Origin: Chitinophaga costaii
GTDB taxonomy: Bacteria > Bacteroidota > Bacteroidia > Chitinophagales > Chitinophagaceae
Length of the DNA stretch: 64,000 nt
Reading direction: 5' to 3'
Assembly (NCBI RefSeq): GCF_900094705.1
Contig: NZ_FMAR01000001.1
Coordinates: 124,001-188,000 of the forward strand
Shown: positions 28,754 to 41,200 of the stretch, in pieces
Position numbering within the stretch: position 1 is the stretch's first letter
Layout of the letters: every line of letters begins with the position of its first letter
Made by a program: the position numbers and the translations under genes
Notes under the pieces: model-generated
What the model was told of the DNA's origin: nothing
Database searches by the model: none
What the model saw: only the letters and a program-made list of their open reading frames with translations

Positions 28754-30610
28754 TTATTCGAAAAAAGTATCGAGCAACATACCAAATGTGATAACGGTAA
28801 TCAGCAGGTCAGTTTCGTAGGGCGCATTAATCGTAAACCCTTCCTGGCGGTAACGGGCGGCCAGTTCATCAATGGTAGCCGGGTTAAAATACCCTTGTCT
28901 TTTAATCCGGTCAAAAGACAGCAGTTCATTGATGTATTCATTATTTTGCTGTAACAGGTACGGGCTGCCCGGTGCAATGAAGTGAAATTTTTCCCGTTCC
29001 ATAATCTGCTGCGGCAATACAGGCTCACCCATTTTACGCAGGATATATTTTTCTGTAAACCCATTCAACTTTAATTCAGAAGGGATAGCGGCAGAAAACT
29101 CCACCAGGTTTTTATCGAGGAAGGGATAGCGTACTTCCACCGAATTGGCCATGGCCATCCTGTCGCCATGATCGGATACCAGATGGTCTACCAGTCTTAT
29201 TTTATAGTCGATATACGCACGGGTATTCAGTATATCCCGTCCCTTAACCCTATCCTGGTTAATAAGCGGGTAATTGAGGCAATTCACGGTATCAAAAGTG
29301 TCATTCACCGCTGCGGAATAAAGCGATCTTTTTATGCCTTCATACTCCAGGTAATTTCTTTCATAAAAGAAATCAGGATTGCCCCACAGGCGGTTTCGCA
29401 GCTCCATTTCTGCCGCCGATGCAGGCGTGGTGGTACCACTCAGCATTTTCATTTTATCGAACCGGTATCCTACATAGCCGGCAAAAAACTCATCTGCGCC
29501 TTCGCCGGATAATATTACCTTTTGCTGAAGACGGCGCACTGTTTCCGACAGCGCCATAGACGCGGTGTTATATGTCTCCTTAATCGGGCATTCACTATAA
29601 TACACTGATGTTTTCAGGCGGTCGGTGATTTCATGATAGGGAAACAATTTCTGGTGCAGCGTTACGCCAGATGCTTTGGCAATCAGTTGCTGATATACCG
29701 ATTCGGAATGGATCGAATCTGTAAAGTCGATAGAAAATCCCAGCCGCCCGGCATCAGGCATCAGCTGTTTTACCTTCATGGCTATGATAGACGAGTCGAG
29801 CCCGCCACTCACATACAGCCCCGAAGGCACATCTGCACGCAAGCGCAAACGAACCGATTCGTTAAACAGTTCCCCAAGCTTTGAGGTGTAGTATGCTTCA
29901 TCGGCATCAGGAATCATGCTTTCTTCCGGGTATATAAGATCCCAGTATTCCACATCTTTTATTTCACCCCGCTCATTAACGAGGAGGTAATGACCATTTT
30001 CAAGACTGCGGATATCGCGGAACATAGTGCGGGGGCTGATAAGCCCGGCAAATGTTAATACCTGGTCCAGCCCGGTGAGGTCTGTTGCAGCGCTCACATG
30101 AGGATGCTCCAGGATAGCCTTTATTTCCGACGCAAAAATAAAAGTATCCTTTGCGAAAGTATAATAGAACGGTATAATGCCCAGCTGATCCCTGGCGCAA
30201 AACAAGCGTTGCTGCCGTTTGTCGTACAGCGCAAACGCAAACTGCCCGTTCAGTTGATTCAGGAAAGCAGGCCCGTGTTCTTCATACAAATGCAGGAGTA
30301 CTTCCACATCGGTGGCTGTTTTGAAAGTATGCCCTTTCAGGAGCAGGCTTTCTTTCAGCTCTATATAATTAAAGATCTCCCCATTGCATATCAGTACCAG
30401 CGAGCCATCTTCATTGGTGAGTGGCTGCATACCATCCTGCAGGCCGATGATACTGAGACGTGTAAATCCCAGTGCCACATTACCGAATTGCAGGGTATCC
30501 TGTGCATCCGGGCCCCGGTGTATAAGCCGCTGGTGCATGCTGCCGATAACGCGATGGTCATGGTCCCTGTCGAAAGCGCCATAGTTAACAAATCCGCATA
30601 TTCCACACAT
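28754..30610 (-). CDS. asnB: Glutamine-dependent asparagine synthetase
   Basis: This 618-residue protein is full length for AsnB. The N-terminal glutaminase starts MCGICGF, giving Cys2 as nucleophile once Met1 is removed, and has RLSIIGLQDGMQPL and CNGEIFNY. The synthetase half has the ATP-binding loop SGGLDSS and GEGADEFFAGY. The reaction is aspartate + glutamine + ATP to asparagine. At least three A domains in this cluster have Asn-like pockets and a fourth is close, so supply of Asn to the assembly line is the simplest role. Members of the family also amidate carboxylates of other metabolites, for example a peptide end or side chain, and that cannot be excluded. It lies in the operon between the CmlA-like gene and NRPS 4. 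Confidence 0.93.
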   Translation of the reverse strand: MCGICGFVNYGAFDRDHDHRVIGSMHQRLIHRGPDAQDTLQFGNVALGFTRLSIIGLQDGMQPLTNEDGSLVLICNGEIFNYIELKESLLLKGHTFKTATDVEVLLHLYEEHGPAFLNQLNGQFAFALYDKRQQRLFCARDQLGIIPFYYTFAKDTFIFASEIKAILEHPHVSAATDLTGLDQVLTFAGLISPRTMFRDIRSLENGHYLLVNERGEIKDVEYWDLIYPEESMIPDADEAYYTSKLGELFNESVRLRLRADVPSGLYVSGGLDSSIIAMKVKQLMPDAGRLGFSIDFTDSIHSESVYQQLIAKASGVTLHQKLFPYHEITDRLKTSVYYSECPIKETYNTASMALSETVRRLQQKVILSGEGADEFFAGYVGYRFDKMKMLSGTTTPASAAEMELRNRLWGNPDFFYERNYLEYEGIKRSLYSAAVNDTFDTVNCLNYPLINQDRVKGRDILNTRAYIDYKIRLVDHLVSDHGDRMAMANSVEVRYPFLDKNLVEFSAAIPSELKLNGFTEKYILRKMGEPVLPQQIMEREKFHFIAPGSPYLLQQNNEYINELLSFDRIKRQGYFNPATIDELAARYRQEGFTINAPYETDLLITVITFGMLLDTFFE

Positions 30611-30647
30611 AGGTAGTTTTTTACTGATGAATGACTGTTATAAACGA

Positions 30648-32255
30648 TCAGGCGTTTTGTGTTGTGTAATGGTAAAAGAGTTCTTTTTCTCCGAAAAGAC
30701 GCTCTGCAACTATATTGCGGCGTGTACATTCATTTACCAGCATATCTGATTGTACAATAGGGTGAGACGTAGCGGTGTATTTCAGGCTGCTGATAAATTC
30801 CAGCCAGGGCTCCTGCCCCATGGCATATACGTATGCCTCTTTCGGACGGAAGATATCCACGAGGTGCATGCCTTTCTGAAAGTCGCTTCCTGACAGCCGC
30901 CTGGACTGATCAGACTCACGGGATATTTTCCGCGTAAGCAGCGGCCCGTACAACCACGACAGTGGCGCCCCGTCGCATTCCATCCCGAGAAAAACAACAT
31001 CCACATCGCCCAGGATGGCATGTACATGCTCATATATCCTGGCTTCCATTACCCTGGAATCGGCCACAAAAAGGAACTTAAAATTATTGACGGCTACATG
31101 AAAACAAATCTTACACCGGATATCCAGATCGCTGTGTTCACCGGTAAATGGCAGCCCGGTAATGGTTACATTCCGGAACTTTATTTGTTCCATTTCTTCG
31201 ATTTCATACACATTTTCAAAACCCAGGTATTCAAACATCATTTTCAGGTTAGGGTCTTGTAACGCCCCGCCGGAAGTAGCCGGCACAATAATATTCCTGA
31301 TCCGGTGACGAAGTGGCAACAGCGTTTCAAACAAAATATGATCCTGGTGATTGTGCGTAATCAATACATAATCGATCACCTCCGGAATATCTACGTCAGA
31401 AAAATGCGATACGCTGGATTCATAGCCGTAATAGCTGATTACAGGATCGGTAAGAATACTCACCTCTCCCGTTTCCACGAGGATACAGGCATGTCCGAAA
31501 TACCGCATCCTGGCTTTATCTCCTTCATATTTGCGGTAGGCAGGGTAAGGTTCGGATGTAAAAAAGCTGTCGAACAAAGGCCGGTCTGCATCGGCAACGC
31601 CTAGTACGGCCGCTATTTCCTCCACCGACCCGCCCTCTCTTTTCATGCGGCTAAGCTGATCGATACCCGGATGATCAAAGGCTACGGGCAAATGCAATAC
31701 GCCTGGTTCGTTGAGCCGGGGCGTACTTAGGCAAAACGGGCGCTCATCGTTGTTCGTAAGCCACAGCGCCAGGCTTTGCGATGATTTATTATAAAAGGGG
31801 CTTTCGTAAAGCAACGATTCAAAAAAGCGGAACGACGGGTTATCGTTGAGATCGTAGATCAGTTCCACATATCCTTTGAGTATATCCGGCACTTTTTCAT
31901 AAAGTGATTCCAACGAATAACCTTTTGCATTTTGCCGTAACATATCGTCCAGTTCGGCCACTGCAGCGGAAAATTTTATGGCGTTTTCCCGGGTTTCGGT
32001 TGTTCGCGTTTTAAGTGCAGTAATATCTGCCGTTCTGTCTTCCGCAAAATCCATAAAAGGACCGCCCAGCATCTTAGGGTTTTTCACGGCTGCTTCGTGC
32101 ATTTTGGGCGACTGAATATAAGAATCCATAATCTTCAGGTGCCTGCCTGTTACATTCATGGCGCTGGTGGCCGGTGAAATCAGGTGTGGCCACGCATACC
32201 ATCTGTCGAACAGCGGTTCAAATACTACGTTGGGTTTTAAATATTTCTTCTGCAT
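30648..32255 (-). CDS. CmlA-like di-iron beta-hydroxylase (metallo-beta-lactamase fold)
   Basis: I chose the ATG at 32255 (535 residues) because the protein then starts MQKKYLKPNVVFEPLFDRWY, the usual start of CmlA-type enzymes. The longer frame from 32318 would overlap the NRPS 3 stop. The N-terminal part holds DRWYAWPHLISPATSAM, typical of this family. The C-terminal half is a metallo-beta-lactamase fold with YFGHACILVE and the metal motif THNHQDH followed by ILFETLLPLRHR, the CmlA pattern. CmlA is a non-haem di-iron oxygenase that hydroxylates the beta-carbon of an amino acid held on a PCP, and its homologues act in other NRPS pathways. I infer that one PCP-bound residue of this peptide gains a beta-hydroxyl; which one is not visible. 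The position between NRPS 3 and NRPS 4 makes the unassigned residues of those proteins candidates. The hydroxyl could be the site of carbamoylation. Confidence 0.88.
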   Translation of the reverse strand: MQKKYLKPNVVFEPLFDRWYAWPHLISPATSAMNVTGRHLKIMDSYIQSPKMHEAAVKNPKMLGGPFMDFAEDRTADITALKTRTTETRENAIKFSAAVAELDDMLRQNAKGYSLESLYEKVPDILKGYVELIYDLNDNPSFRFFESLLYESPFYNKSSQSLALWLTNNDERPFCLSTPRLNEPGVLHLPVAFDHPGIDQLSRMKREGGSVEEIAAVLGVADADRPLFDSFFTSEPYPAYRKYEGDKARMRYFGHACILVETGEVSILTDPVISYYGYESSVSHFSDVDIPEVIDYVLITHNHQDHILFETLLPLRHRIRNIIVPATSGGALQDPNLKMMFEYLGFENVYEIEEMEQIKFRNVTITGLPFTGEHSDLDIRCKICFHVAVNNFKFLFVADSRVMEARIYEHVHAILGDVDVVFLGMECDGAPLSWLYGPLLTRKISRESDQSRRLSGSDFQKGMHLVDIFRPKEAYVYAMGQEPWLEFISSLKYTATSHPIVQSDMLVNECTRRNIVAERLFGEKELFYHYTTQNA

Positions 32256-32286
32256 GGATATATGTTTTTTCGGGAGATGAAAGGAT

Positions 32287-35200
32287 TTAAATCCGGATAG
32301 CTGCGATGTCTGAAACATTGTTCAATAAAGCATCCAGGATGCTTTGGTAATACTGCAGGAACGCAGCAATTACGCCTTCGTCATACATGGCTTTGCTGTA
32401 AATAAATTCGATAACGAAACCGTTTGCCTGTTCCAGTACCTGCAGCTTAAATCCGTATTGGGTGGTACGCGCCCGCTGAAGTGTGCCGGGTTGCAGCATC
32501 CGGTTGTTGATGGTAAGCGCGCTGCTACGGTCGTAGTAGTTAACAAAAGAAAAATGCACCGGTGTGAACGCGCTATGCGTAATGCCAAATTGTTGGCGAA
32601 CATCCGCTACAATTTCGTCGAACTGTACTTCCTGGTTATCGAATGCAGCAAGTACCTGTTCTTTTACGTTTGATAAAAATACCGCGATATCCTCATCCGG
32701 GTTTATATCCTGGCGTAACGGAAGAATATTTACAAAGGTGCCTACCACGTTATGCAGTGCGTGATCTGTTCTGCCGATGGCATCTGTGGCAATGATGATG
32801 GTATCACTGCCAGAAATTTTATGCAGCAGGATGTAATAGGCTGCCAGTAACGTCATAAAGTCTGACAGTCCATAACGGGCGCCAAATGCTTTCACCTGGT
32901 GATATACATCATCTTCCAGCAGCAGCGGTAATACACCGGCAACAGTAATATCGGCATCTTCCGCAACCGCATTTACCGGGAGTTCGGGCGGCGTAAAGTA
33001 TTTCCCCATTGTTTGTTTCCAGAAAGCCCGTTGTTGCCGGAGGGATACCTGTTCGCTCCGTTGCCAGCCGGCGTAATCAACATACCTTACAGGCGATGGT
33101 GCAGGTGTTTCCCCCGAAGCTATCCGGTTAAAATCATTGATGAGCACATTAAATGAAATGCCGTCGCAGATAATGTGGTGAAGATCTATCAGCAGGTATG
33201 CGCCACCCGATTGGAGCTGTAGCCAGCCAAATCTTACCGGAGGGGCTATGGTAATGTTGAAGGAGCGGACAAACTGTGAAAATACGATGGCGGCTTCTTC
33301 TTCATCGGCAGCAGTTAATTTTTCTATAGTGATGGAGGTATCTTCCAGGATTTCCTGCATAACGCCGGCAGGCGTAAGCGTGAAAACGGTGCGCAGGGCC
33401 GGATGATGCGCTGCCAGCGCCCGGAGCACGCTTTCGAGGTTAGCCATATCGGTGGTATCAGCGCGGTAAGCGCCGGAAATATTATACAGCAGGCTGTGGG
33501 CATGACGGGTATAATCAAAGAATATACGTTCCTGTGCATACGATACGGGGTATTGAAGCTGGAAAGGCAGCCGTGGTATGTCTGTTTCCCTTGTTACCGG
33601 CTGTGCATCCATCGCGGCAGCCATAGCAGATAAGGTAGGAGTTGTGAAAACCGTGCGGATATCTGTCTTCTTTCCAAATACTTCATTTATTTTATTCACC
33701 AGGTAAAATGCTTTGATTGAATTACCTCCCAGCTGGAAAAAGCTATCGCGCGGGGCGGGCAACCTGTCGCCCAGTTTCAATATAGCCGACCATATCGCTG
33801 CCAGCTTCTCTTCTGTACTGTTCAAAAAGGCCGTTTCCTGCGCAGCTGAAATATAGCGCACCGGTTCCGGCAGGGCTTTCCGGTCGGTTTTTCCATTGGG
33901 GGTAAGTGGCAGGTGACTGATCTGGTTAAATATTTCCGGAATCATGTAATCCGGCAGTAAGGTGGCGAGGTGTTGGCGAATGACATCGTTGGCCACAGGC
34001 GCCGTAGCTACAAAGTAGGCCACCAGGCATTGTTCGTTCATTACTTCCGCCACTACCACTACTGCTTCTTTTATCAGGGGGAATGATAACAATTGTGTTT
34101 CTATTTCGCCGGGTTCAATACGGTAACCGCGCAGTTTCACCTGGTGGTCGGAACGGCCATTCAGGGCAATGTTGCCGGAAGGCGTCCAGTAGCCGGTATC
34201 GCCGGTTTTATACATTGTTTCATATCCGGGTGCGGCAAATGGATTTGGAACAAATTTTTCGGCAGTAAGTGCCGGCAGGTGGTAATAGCCTTGTGCAACA
34301 CCCGCCCCGGAGATATACAAATCTCCCGCTGCTCCCGGTGGCAGCAGGCTTTGATTTTCGTCCAGTATATAAAAGCGGGTGTTGGCTATGGGTTTACCTA
34401 TAGTGATTACGTCGTGCTGCATTAATGCCACAGCAGACGAGAAGATGGTGGTTTCTGTAGGGCCGTAAAGATTCCAGACGGGGCGGCCATTGCTGAGTGC
34501 GGCCAGGCGGGCATGCAGCAACACGCTCAGCGGTTCACCTGCCGTAAGCAGGAGTGTGCCGGCAGGGTTGCGCCAGCCGGTATCCAACAACATCTGCCAG
34601 CGTGAAGGGGTGGTGAGCAGGTGCGTAGGGCCGGTGGCTGCCATCCTTTCAGCAAGCAGCCGCGGATCGGCTGCTACAGCGGCAGATGCAATATCTACCT
34701 GCCCGCCTGCAAATAGTGGCATAAAATATTCAAAAACGGAAATATCAAAACAATAGGTTGTTACGCTTAATACCTTTACCGTTTGGTTTGTATGCAGCAA
34801 TGCGATGGTGGCAGCAATAAGGTTATGCAGCGCCCTATGCGTTATCATTACGCCTTTCGGGTGGCCGGTGGTGCCGGAGGTATACAGCACATAAGCCAGC
34901 ATATCTGCAGTTGGTACTTCAGGCAACGGAGCGTGGCTTTCTTCCTGAATAGCCGCCCATGCAGATTCCAGGATTATTACATGGCAACTTTCCGGCGGAT
35001 GTAGGTTTACCGGTTTATCTGTAATGAGTACACGGGGTTGTAAATCATCCAGTATCCGTTGCGATCTTTCCGCCGGATGATCCGGATCAATGGGTGCATA
35101 GGCACATCCTGCTTTCAGGATGCCCAGTAACACGATCAGCATACTACGGGAACGTTCCAGGCATACTGGTACGATGGTACCGGCGCCGGCATAACGGCGC

Positions 35201-38200
35201 AGATAATGGGCCAGCTGATTGCTGTGTGCATCGAGCATGGCGTAACTGACAGATTCGGATGTATAAGTTATAGCGGTGGCTTCCGGTGTTGCAAGTACCT
35301 GCGCTGCTATCAGCGATAAAATAGTATGGCCTGAAAATACAGCCGCTGTATCATTAAAGTGATGAAGCAGGGTTTGTTTGGTTGCCGGCGCCAGCAAGGT
35401 AGCTGCATTGGCAGGTAAGCCGGGTAACCAGGCAATATGTTCTAATGCCCGCAGGTAATGCGCGGCCACATTAGCGGCCGTGGTGGCTGATATAAAACCG
35501 GTATCGTACACCAGGGAAAACTGCAATTTGCCACCGGTACGGTTTACATGCATACTACACTTCGCATTAATCCGGATCTGCCCTTGCAGTTCCGCATCGC
35601 CAGGCATGCCTGCATCCGTTAATTTATCATACACATGGAAATCAATGTAATTAAAAAGCAGATCCGTAATGGGGTTACCATCCTGCCCGGATGCGCCCAC
35701 GGCTTCTACTATACGCATAAAGGAAACCCCTTCGTATGGACGCTGTTCATTGAGTTGTGTGTGCACCAGGCGGCAGTACTGTTCCCAGTTCTGATCCGGT
35801 GGGATCACCGATCTTACCGGCACCGTATTCAGAAAGCAGCCCAGCATTTTATCGCCGTCTTCCACCGGCGGGCGGTTGTTGACCACCAAACCAACGGTAA
35901 GATCGCTTTCAAAACTAAACAGCTTCAATGTTACCAGGTAAGCCGCCAGGAAAAGATCTCTCAATCCCATCTGCCACCCGGATGCCTGTGTTTCCAACGC
36001 GCTTAACAGTTCGCCCGTCAGCTGTTGTTCCTCTATATTAACCGTGCTGGTAAGTTCTTTGGGCCCGCCAAAGCGATAACGTTTATATCCCTTCAACTGC
36101 CGCACCCAATAGGCAACAAGGGCTTCATTTGCGGCATCTGCCATCCGGGCAGTAACAAATATTTTATAATTATTTTTTAGAGATGGAAGATGATAATCTT
36201 CTCCTTTATAGAGCCTTTCGAGCACCTGGTGAAGCGCCGTATTCAGCGAAGCATCGCTCCATCCGTCTATAATCGCATGGTGACAACTAAAACAGATACA
36301 ATAACGTGCCACCCCCCGTTTAAAAACAGCGAACCGGAAAAGCCCCGGTGTGGCATGCGGGAACGGCAGCAGTTTATCTTCCGTTAAATAGCGGTGGATA
36401 TAGGCCTGTTGTGCAGCCTCGTTTTTATCGCAGAGATCATAATGCGCAATAACCGGATCAGCCGTTTTATACACCACCTGCAGCAGCCCCTCTTCATCCT
36501 GTACAAATGCGGTACGTAAGATTTCATGCCTTGTTACCAGCATTGCGACTGCCTTATCAAAAAATGAGATCCTGGCTTCTTCATAGTGTACCGTGTGTAC
36601 GGTTTGGTTATGATAAGCACCCGGCGATTGCCAGGCATGGAATATCATTCCTTTCTGGATATCTGCCGCCGGATAAACGTCGCTCACCAGGGAGGCCAGC
36701 TCCGGGTGGCGAAGCAGGAAGGCCGCTGCAATGGTTTCCAGCTGTGCTGCTACTTCCTTGTTATGATGGATGGTATGCGTACCCGCCAATACCGACCGGG
36801 TGTAGGCAGCCAATGTTTTGTGTTTAAAAATAGCTGCTACCTGTGTTACAAGATCAAATTCGGCCGCCACTTTATTCGACAGCTGTATCGCTTTAATAGA
36901 ATCGCCGCCGAGGCTGAAAAAGTTGCTTTCCGGAGTTACCTGCCGGCGTTTTAATACGGATGACCACACTTTAATCATGCGCATCTCTGCATGATCTGCC
37001 ACTACTATATCAGCAGTTGAAACATCGTTGTTATTACCCGTGGCAATATCTCCGTTATTATCTGCATGAATAGGCGGTAAAGCCTTACGGTTTACTTTAC
37101 CGGAAGTATTTAAAGGAAAGCGATCCATTTGCTGGTAGGCGGCTGGCACCATATAAGAAGGCAACAAACGGCCCATATGTTCCCGTAATAAAACCGGTGG
37201 CAACGCTTTTTCCGACAGGTAATAAGCAGCCAGGAAATCGTGCGGCGCCTGACCGCAATACACCACCGTGGCAGCGTGTATACCGGGATATTCCAGCAAG
37301 GCCGCTTCCACATCTCCCAGTTCTATCCTGTAGCCACGTAACTTTACCTGGTTGTCGGTTCGCCCGCTCAGTAATATAGCGCCGTTGGGCAACCAGCGGC
37401 CGGCATCACCGGTTTTATACATGCGCTCGTGTCCCGGAACAGCATAAGGATTGTTCAAAAACTTTTCGGCGGTAAGCGCAGGCTGGTTATAATACCCGTG
37501 CGCAACGCCATCTCCGGAAATATATACCTCTCCGGATGCACCTACCGGCATCAGGTGCAGATTTTCATCCAGGATATAAAAACGGGTGTTGGCAACGGGC
37601 CTGCCGATGGTTACTTCCTGGTGCGCCTGCAAAGCTACTGCCGATGAAAAGATGGTAGTTTCCGTAGGTCCGTAGAGGTTCCACACCGGCTTTCCGTTGC
37701 TGATGGCAGCCAGTTGCGCATGCAGCTGCGCCGTGAGCGGTTCGCCCGCAGTGAGAATCAGCGTGCCTCCCGGATTATCCCATCCTGTTGCCAGCAACAA
37801 TTGCCAGCGCGACGGCGTAGTGAGCAAATGCGTAGAACCGGTAGCCGTAAGCCTTTCGGCCAGCAGCCGCGGATCGGCTGCTACAGCGGCAGAGGCGATA
37901 TCTACCTGTGCACCCGCACATAGTGGCATAAAATATTCAAATGCAGAAATATCGAAGCAGTAAGTAGTTACGCTCAGCATCCTTATCTCCCGGGATGCAT
38001 CCAACAGCGAAATAGTGGATGCAATGAGATTATGAAGTCCACGGTGGGTAACTACTACCCCTTTGGGCGAGCCGGTAGTACCGGAAGTATACAGTACATA
38101 TGCAGGCATTTCCGCATTCAGTTCCACCATTAAAGGTTCAGTACTTTCTATCCCGATAGCCGGCCACACTTCGGTAAGTGTAATCAAACGGCAATCATCG

Positions 38201-41200
38201 GCTGTGTGCAATGCAGAAGGCTTATCGGTGATGAATACACGTGCCTGCAGTTCATCCAGGATACGCTGCGATCTTTCTGCCGGATAGCCCGGATCAATTG
38301 GCGCATAAGCGCATCCAGCCTTCAGGATGCCCAATAACACTACCAGCATTTCCGCGGAACGCTCCAGGCATACCGGTACAATGACGCCAGGCTTTACATA
38401 ACGGCCCAGGTAATGCGCAAACTGGTTGCTGCGCGCATCCAGTGCTGCATAACTGAGCACCTGGGATTCATACTTAACGGCAGCAGCGCCAGGCACTGCA
38501 CGCACCTGCTCCGCAAATAACGCCAGTATGGTGGTTGTTTTATAAGATATACCCGTGTTATTAAAATCATGCAGCAACAGCTGGCTGGTGGCGGCCGGCA
38601 ATAATGAAGTAGTATCGGTTGCCGTACCAGCCATGGCCTGCAACATCTGTAGCAGGTAGGCGCCGAAATCGGCTGCCAGCTGCGTATCAATGAAGGTATC
38701 GTTGTAGCTCAGCGTTACCTGATCTGCTTTCGCATGTAAATAAAACAGCGCCCCGTTTGGCGTGTTATCTTCATCATCAAACCAAAGGTCCGTTATGGAT
38801 GGTGCAGCTGTAGCCTCCCACCATGCCGCATTTTCCAATGCGGTACGCCGGGCAGCCTGCACCTGCTTTACCCATGTATTCCAACCGGTAAAAGGCGGCA
38901 AGGCCATGCGAACCGGCAGATATTTTTCAGCAGCGAGCGCAATCGTAATATCGTTGTCATAACTAAACAGTTTTACTGCGGCAAAACAGGCAGCCAGAAA
39001 CAGGTCGTGCGGCATCACCTGCCATTCCGCTGCTTTGAGCGCTAAACCCGCCTGTAAGGATGCAGGCAAAGGCCATTGCTGTACACAGCTGTTACCCGGA
39101 CCAGTAGCCGTAATAAACCGGAATTTCTTATTGCCTTCGCGCAATTGCTGCCAATGCGTAATACCAGCTGTAATAACGGCCAGTCCGGATACCTCCGTAA
39201 TGGCTTCACCGGCCATTGCCTCCAGCAATTCCATCAGCTGCGCTGCCACCAGGTTTACCGTAGCTGTGGGCAACAATTCATCGTTATACGCAAAACTGAG
39301 ATCCAGCTGATCACGCGAAACTTTTACGGAAACCGTAAGAGAATAATTTGTTTGTTCCGCCGTAGCCATATTGCTCACCAACAGGGATTGCTGCAGCTCC
39401 TGCATAGCGCCTGCCGGGTAGTTTTCAAATACCAGCAATGTATCAAACATCACAGGCCCTATGCGGGTAAGGGTTTGCAGCGTGGCAAGGGAAACATGAC
39501 CCGCTTCCCGGCAGCGTACATGATGTTCCTGCAATTGCCGCAACCAGTCGGCCACCGGTATTTTTTCATTAACTGCTGCATACACAGGGATTGTATTTAC
39601 ATAGAGCCCTACCCTGCTTTCCGCGTTTGCCACACGCACAGAACGCCCTGATACCGTAGTGCCGAACACCACATTCTTTTGCCCGTTGTAACGCGATAAT
39701 AAATATGCCCAGGCGCCCTGCATCAGGGTATTAACGGTGAGATGGTGTTTGCGGGCATATACCTGCAAAACTGCCCCACGCTCAGGCGTAATATGAAAAT
39801 GCGCAGTGGTATTACCGAATACGGTATTACTTGCTGCCGATGAAGTAATGAAGGGCAGCAATGTTGGCTGCTGCAAACCACACAGCCATTCCGACCACTG
39901 CATCATTACCTGCACATCCGGCATGTGCTGCAGGCTGGTAATCAGTTCGCGGTATTCATCCTGTGGGGTAACAACAGAACCGGTGGTTGCATGATACAAT
40001 GCCAGCAACTCCTGCAGTAATACCATCAACGACCATCCATCTAAAATAAGATGATGATTTGTCCACACCATTTTCACGCCTCCGCCCGGCATATACATGA
40101 GCGTAATGCGGAATAACGGCGGCTCATCCAGGTTAAAAGGCATTTGCCTGTCATTCGTTAGAAATACGTCCAATGCCGCTGCCATCAAGGATTCCTGCAT
40201 GTAGCGATAGTCGAGTACGGTAACCGGCAGGGATACATTTTCCATTACATATTGAACGGGGCGGTCGAAGGTATCTGTTACAAAACCTGTTCTGAGCACC
40301 GTATGTTTTTGTATGATAACTGCCCAGGCAGTCTGCAATTTTTCAATGTCAATGCCATTTGTAAAATCACAACTAAACTGAACAATATAAGCGCCGGGTG
40401 TATGCTGGTAAATACTGTGAAATATAATCCCTTCCTGTAAAGGGCTAAGCGGGTAAATATCCTGCAGTCCCGGACGCTGCGCAATAAACTGTTGCAATGG
40501 CTGCCAGCCTGCAATATGGCTTAAACCATAGTCTGCCGGCGTTTTTATACGCGCCTGTTTTACCGCACAGCTACGGATAATTTCCTTTAACCTTTCCTGG
40601 AAAACATCGGCTATATGTTCGATGGTTGCTTTTGTATAAGCCGCGGTACTGTAGCGGATATCCGTATGCAGCTGCCGGTTGCTGATATAACAGCTGAATT
40701 CCAGTTTGCTGTCCAGGATATTGCCGGCGGCTATATTCGCCGGCTGAAAACTGCTGTTATAGGCGATTCCACCAGAGGCGGCAAAAAGATTATCGAGGTT
40801 ACCGAGATAGTTAAAGATAATATCGCAGATATCAGCATCCAGCGTTCTGCGCAGGTGTTCAGGCCCCAGGTACCGCAGCATGCCATACCCCAGCCCTTTA
40901 TGCGGAGTGGCCCGCAACTGCTCCTTAATGGCAGCTACCTGCGTAAGAAGTGTTTCGCCCGGTGGCAGTGAAAGCAATACCGGGTAAAGACTGGTAAACC
41001 AACCGGCTGTTCTGCTCAGGTCTGCATTATCTGGCTGCAACCCGCGGCCATGGCCTTCCAGAGCGACGGTGCAATTGGGGCTGCCTGTCCAGTTACAGAT
41101 GGCGTAAGTGCCAGCGCTCAACAGCAGGTCCTGTACATCTGTTCCTAATACCCGGTTAGCTTCTTTTTGCAGTAACGAGGTGGTGGATACATCCAGCGTA

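Noticed and set aside
30648..32318. Metallo-beta-lactamase fold read as an antibiotic-resistance gene, and the longer start at 32318
   Set aside because: The N-terminal DRWYAWPHLISPATSAM segment and THNHQDH place it with CmlA hydroxylases. The start at 32318 overlaps the NRPS 3 stop and adds a segment that the family lacks.
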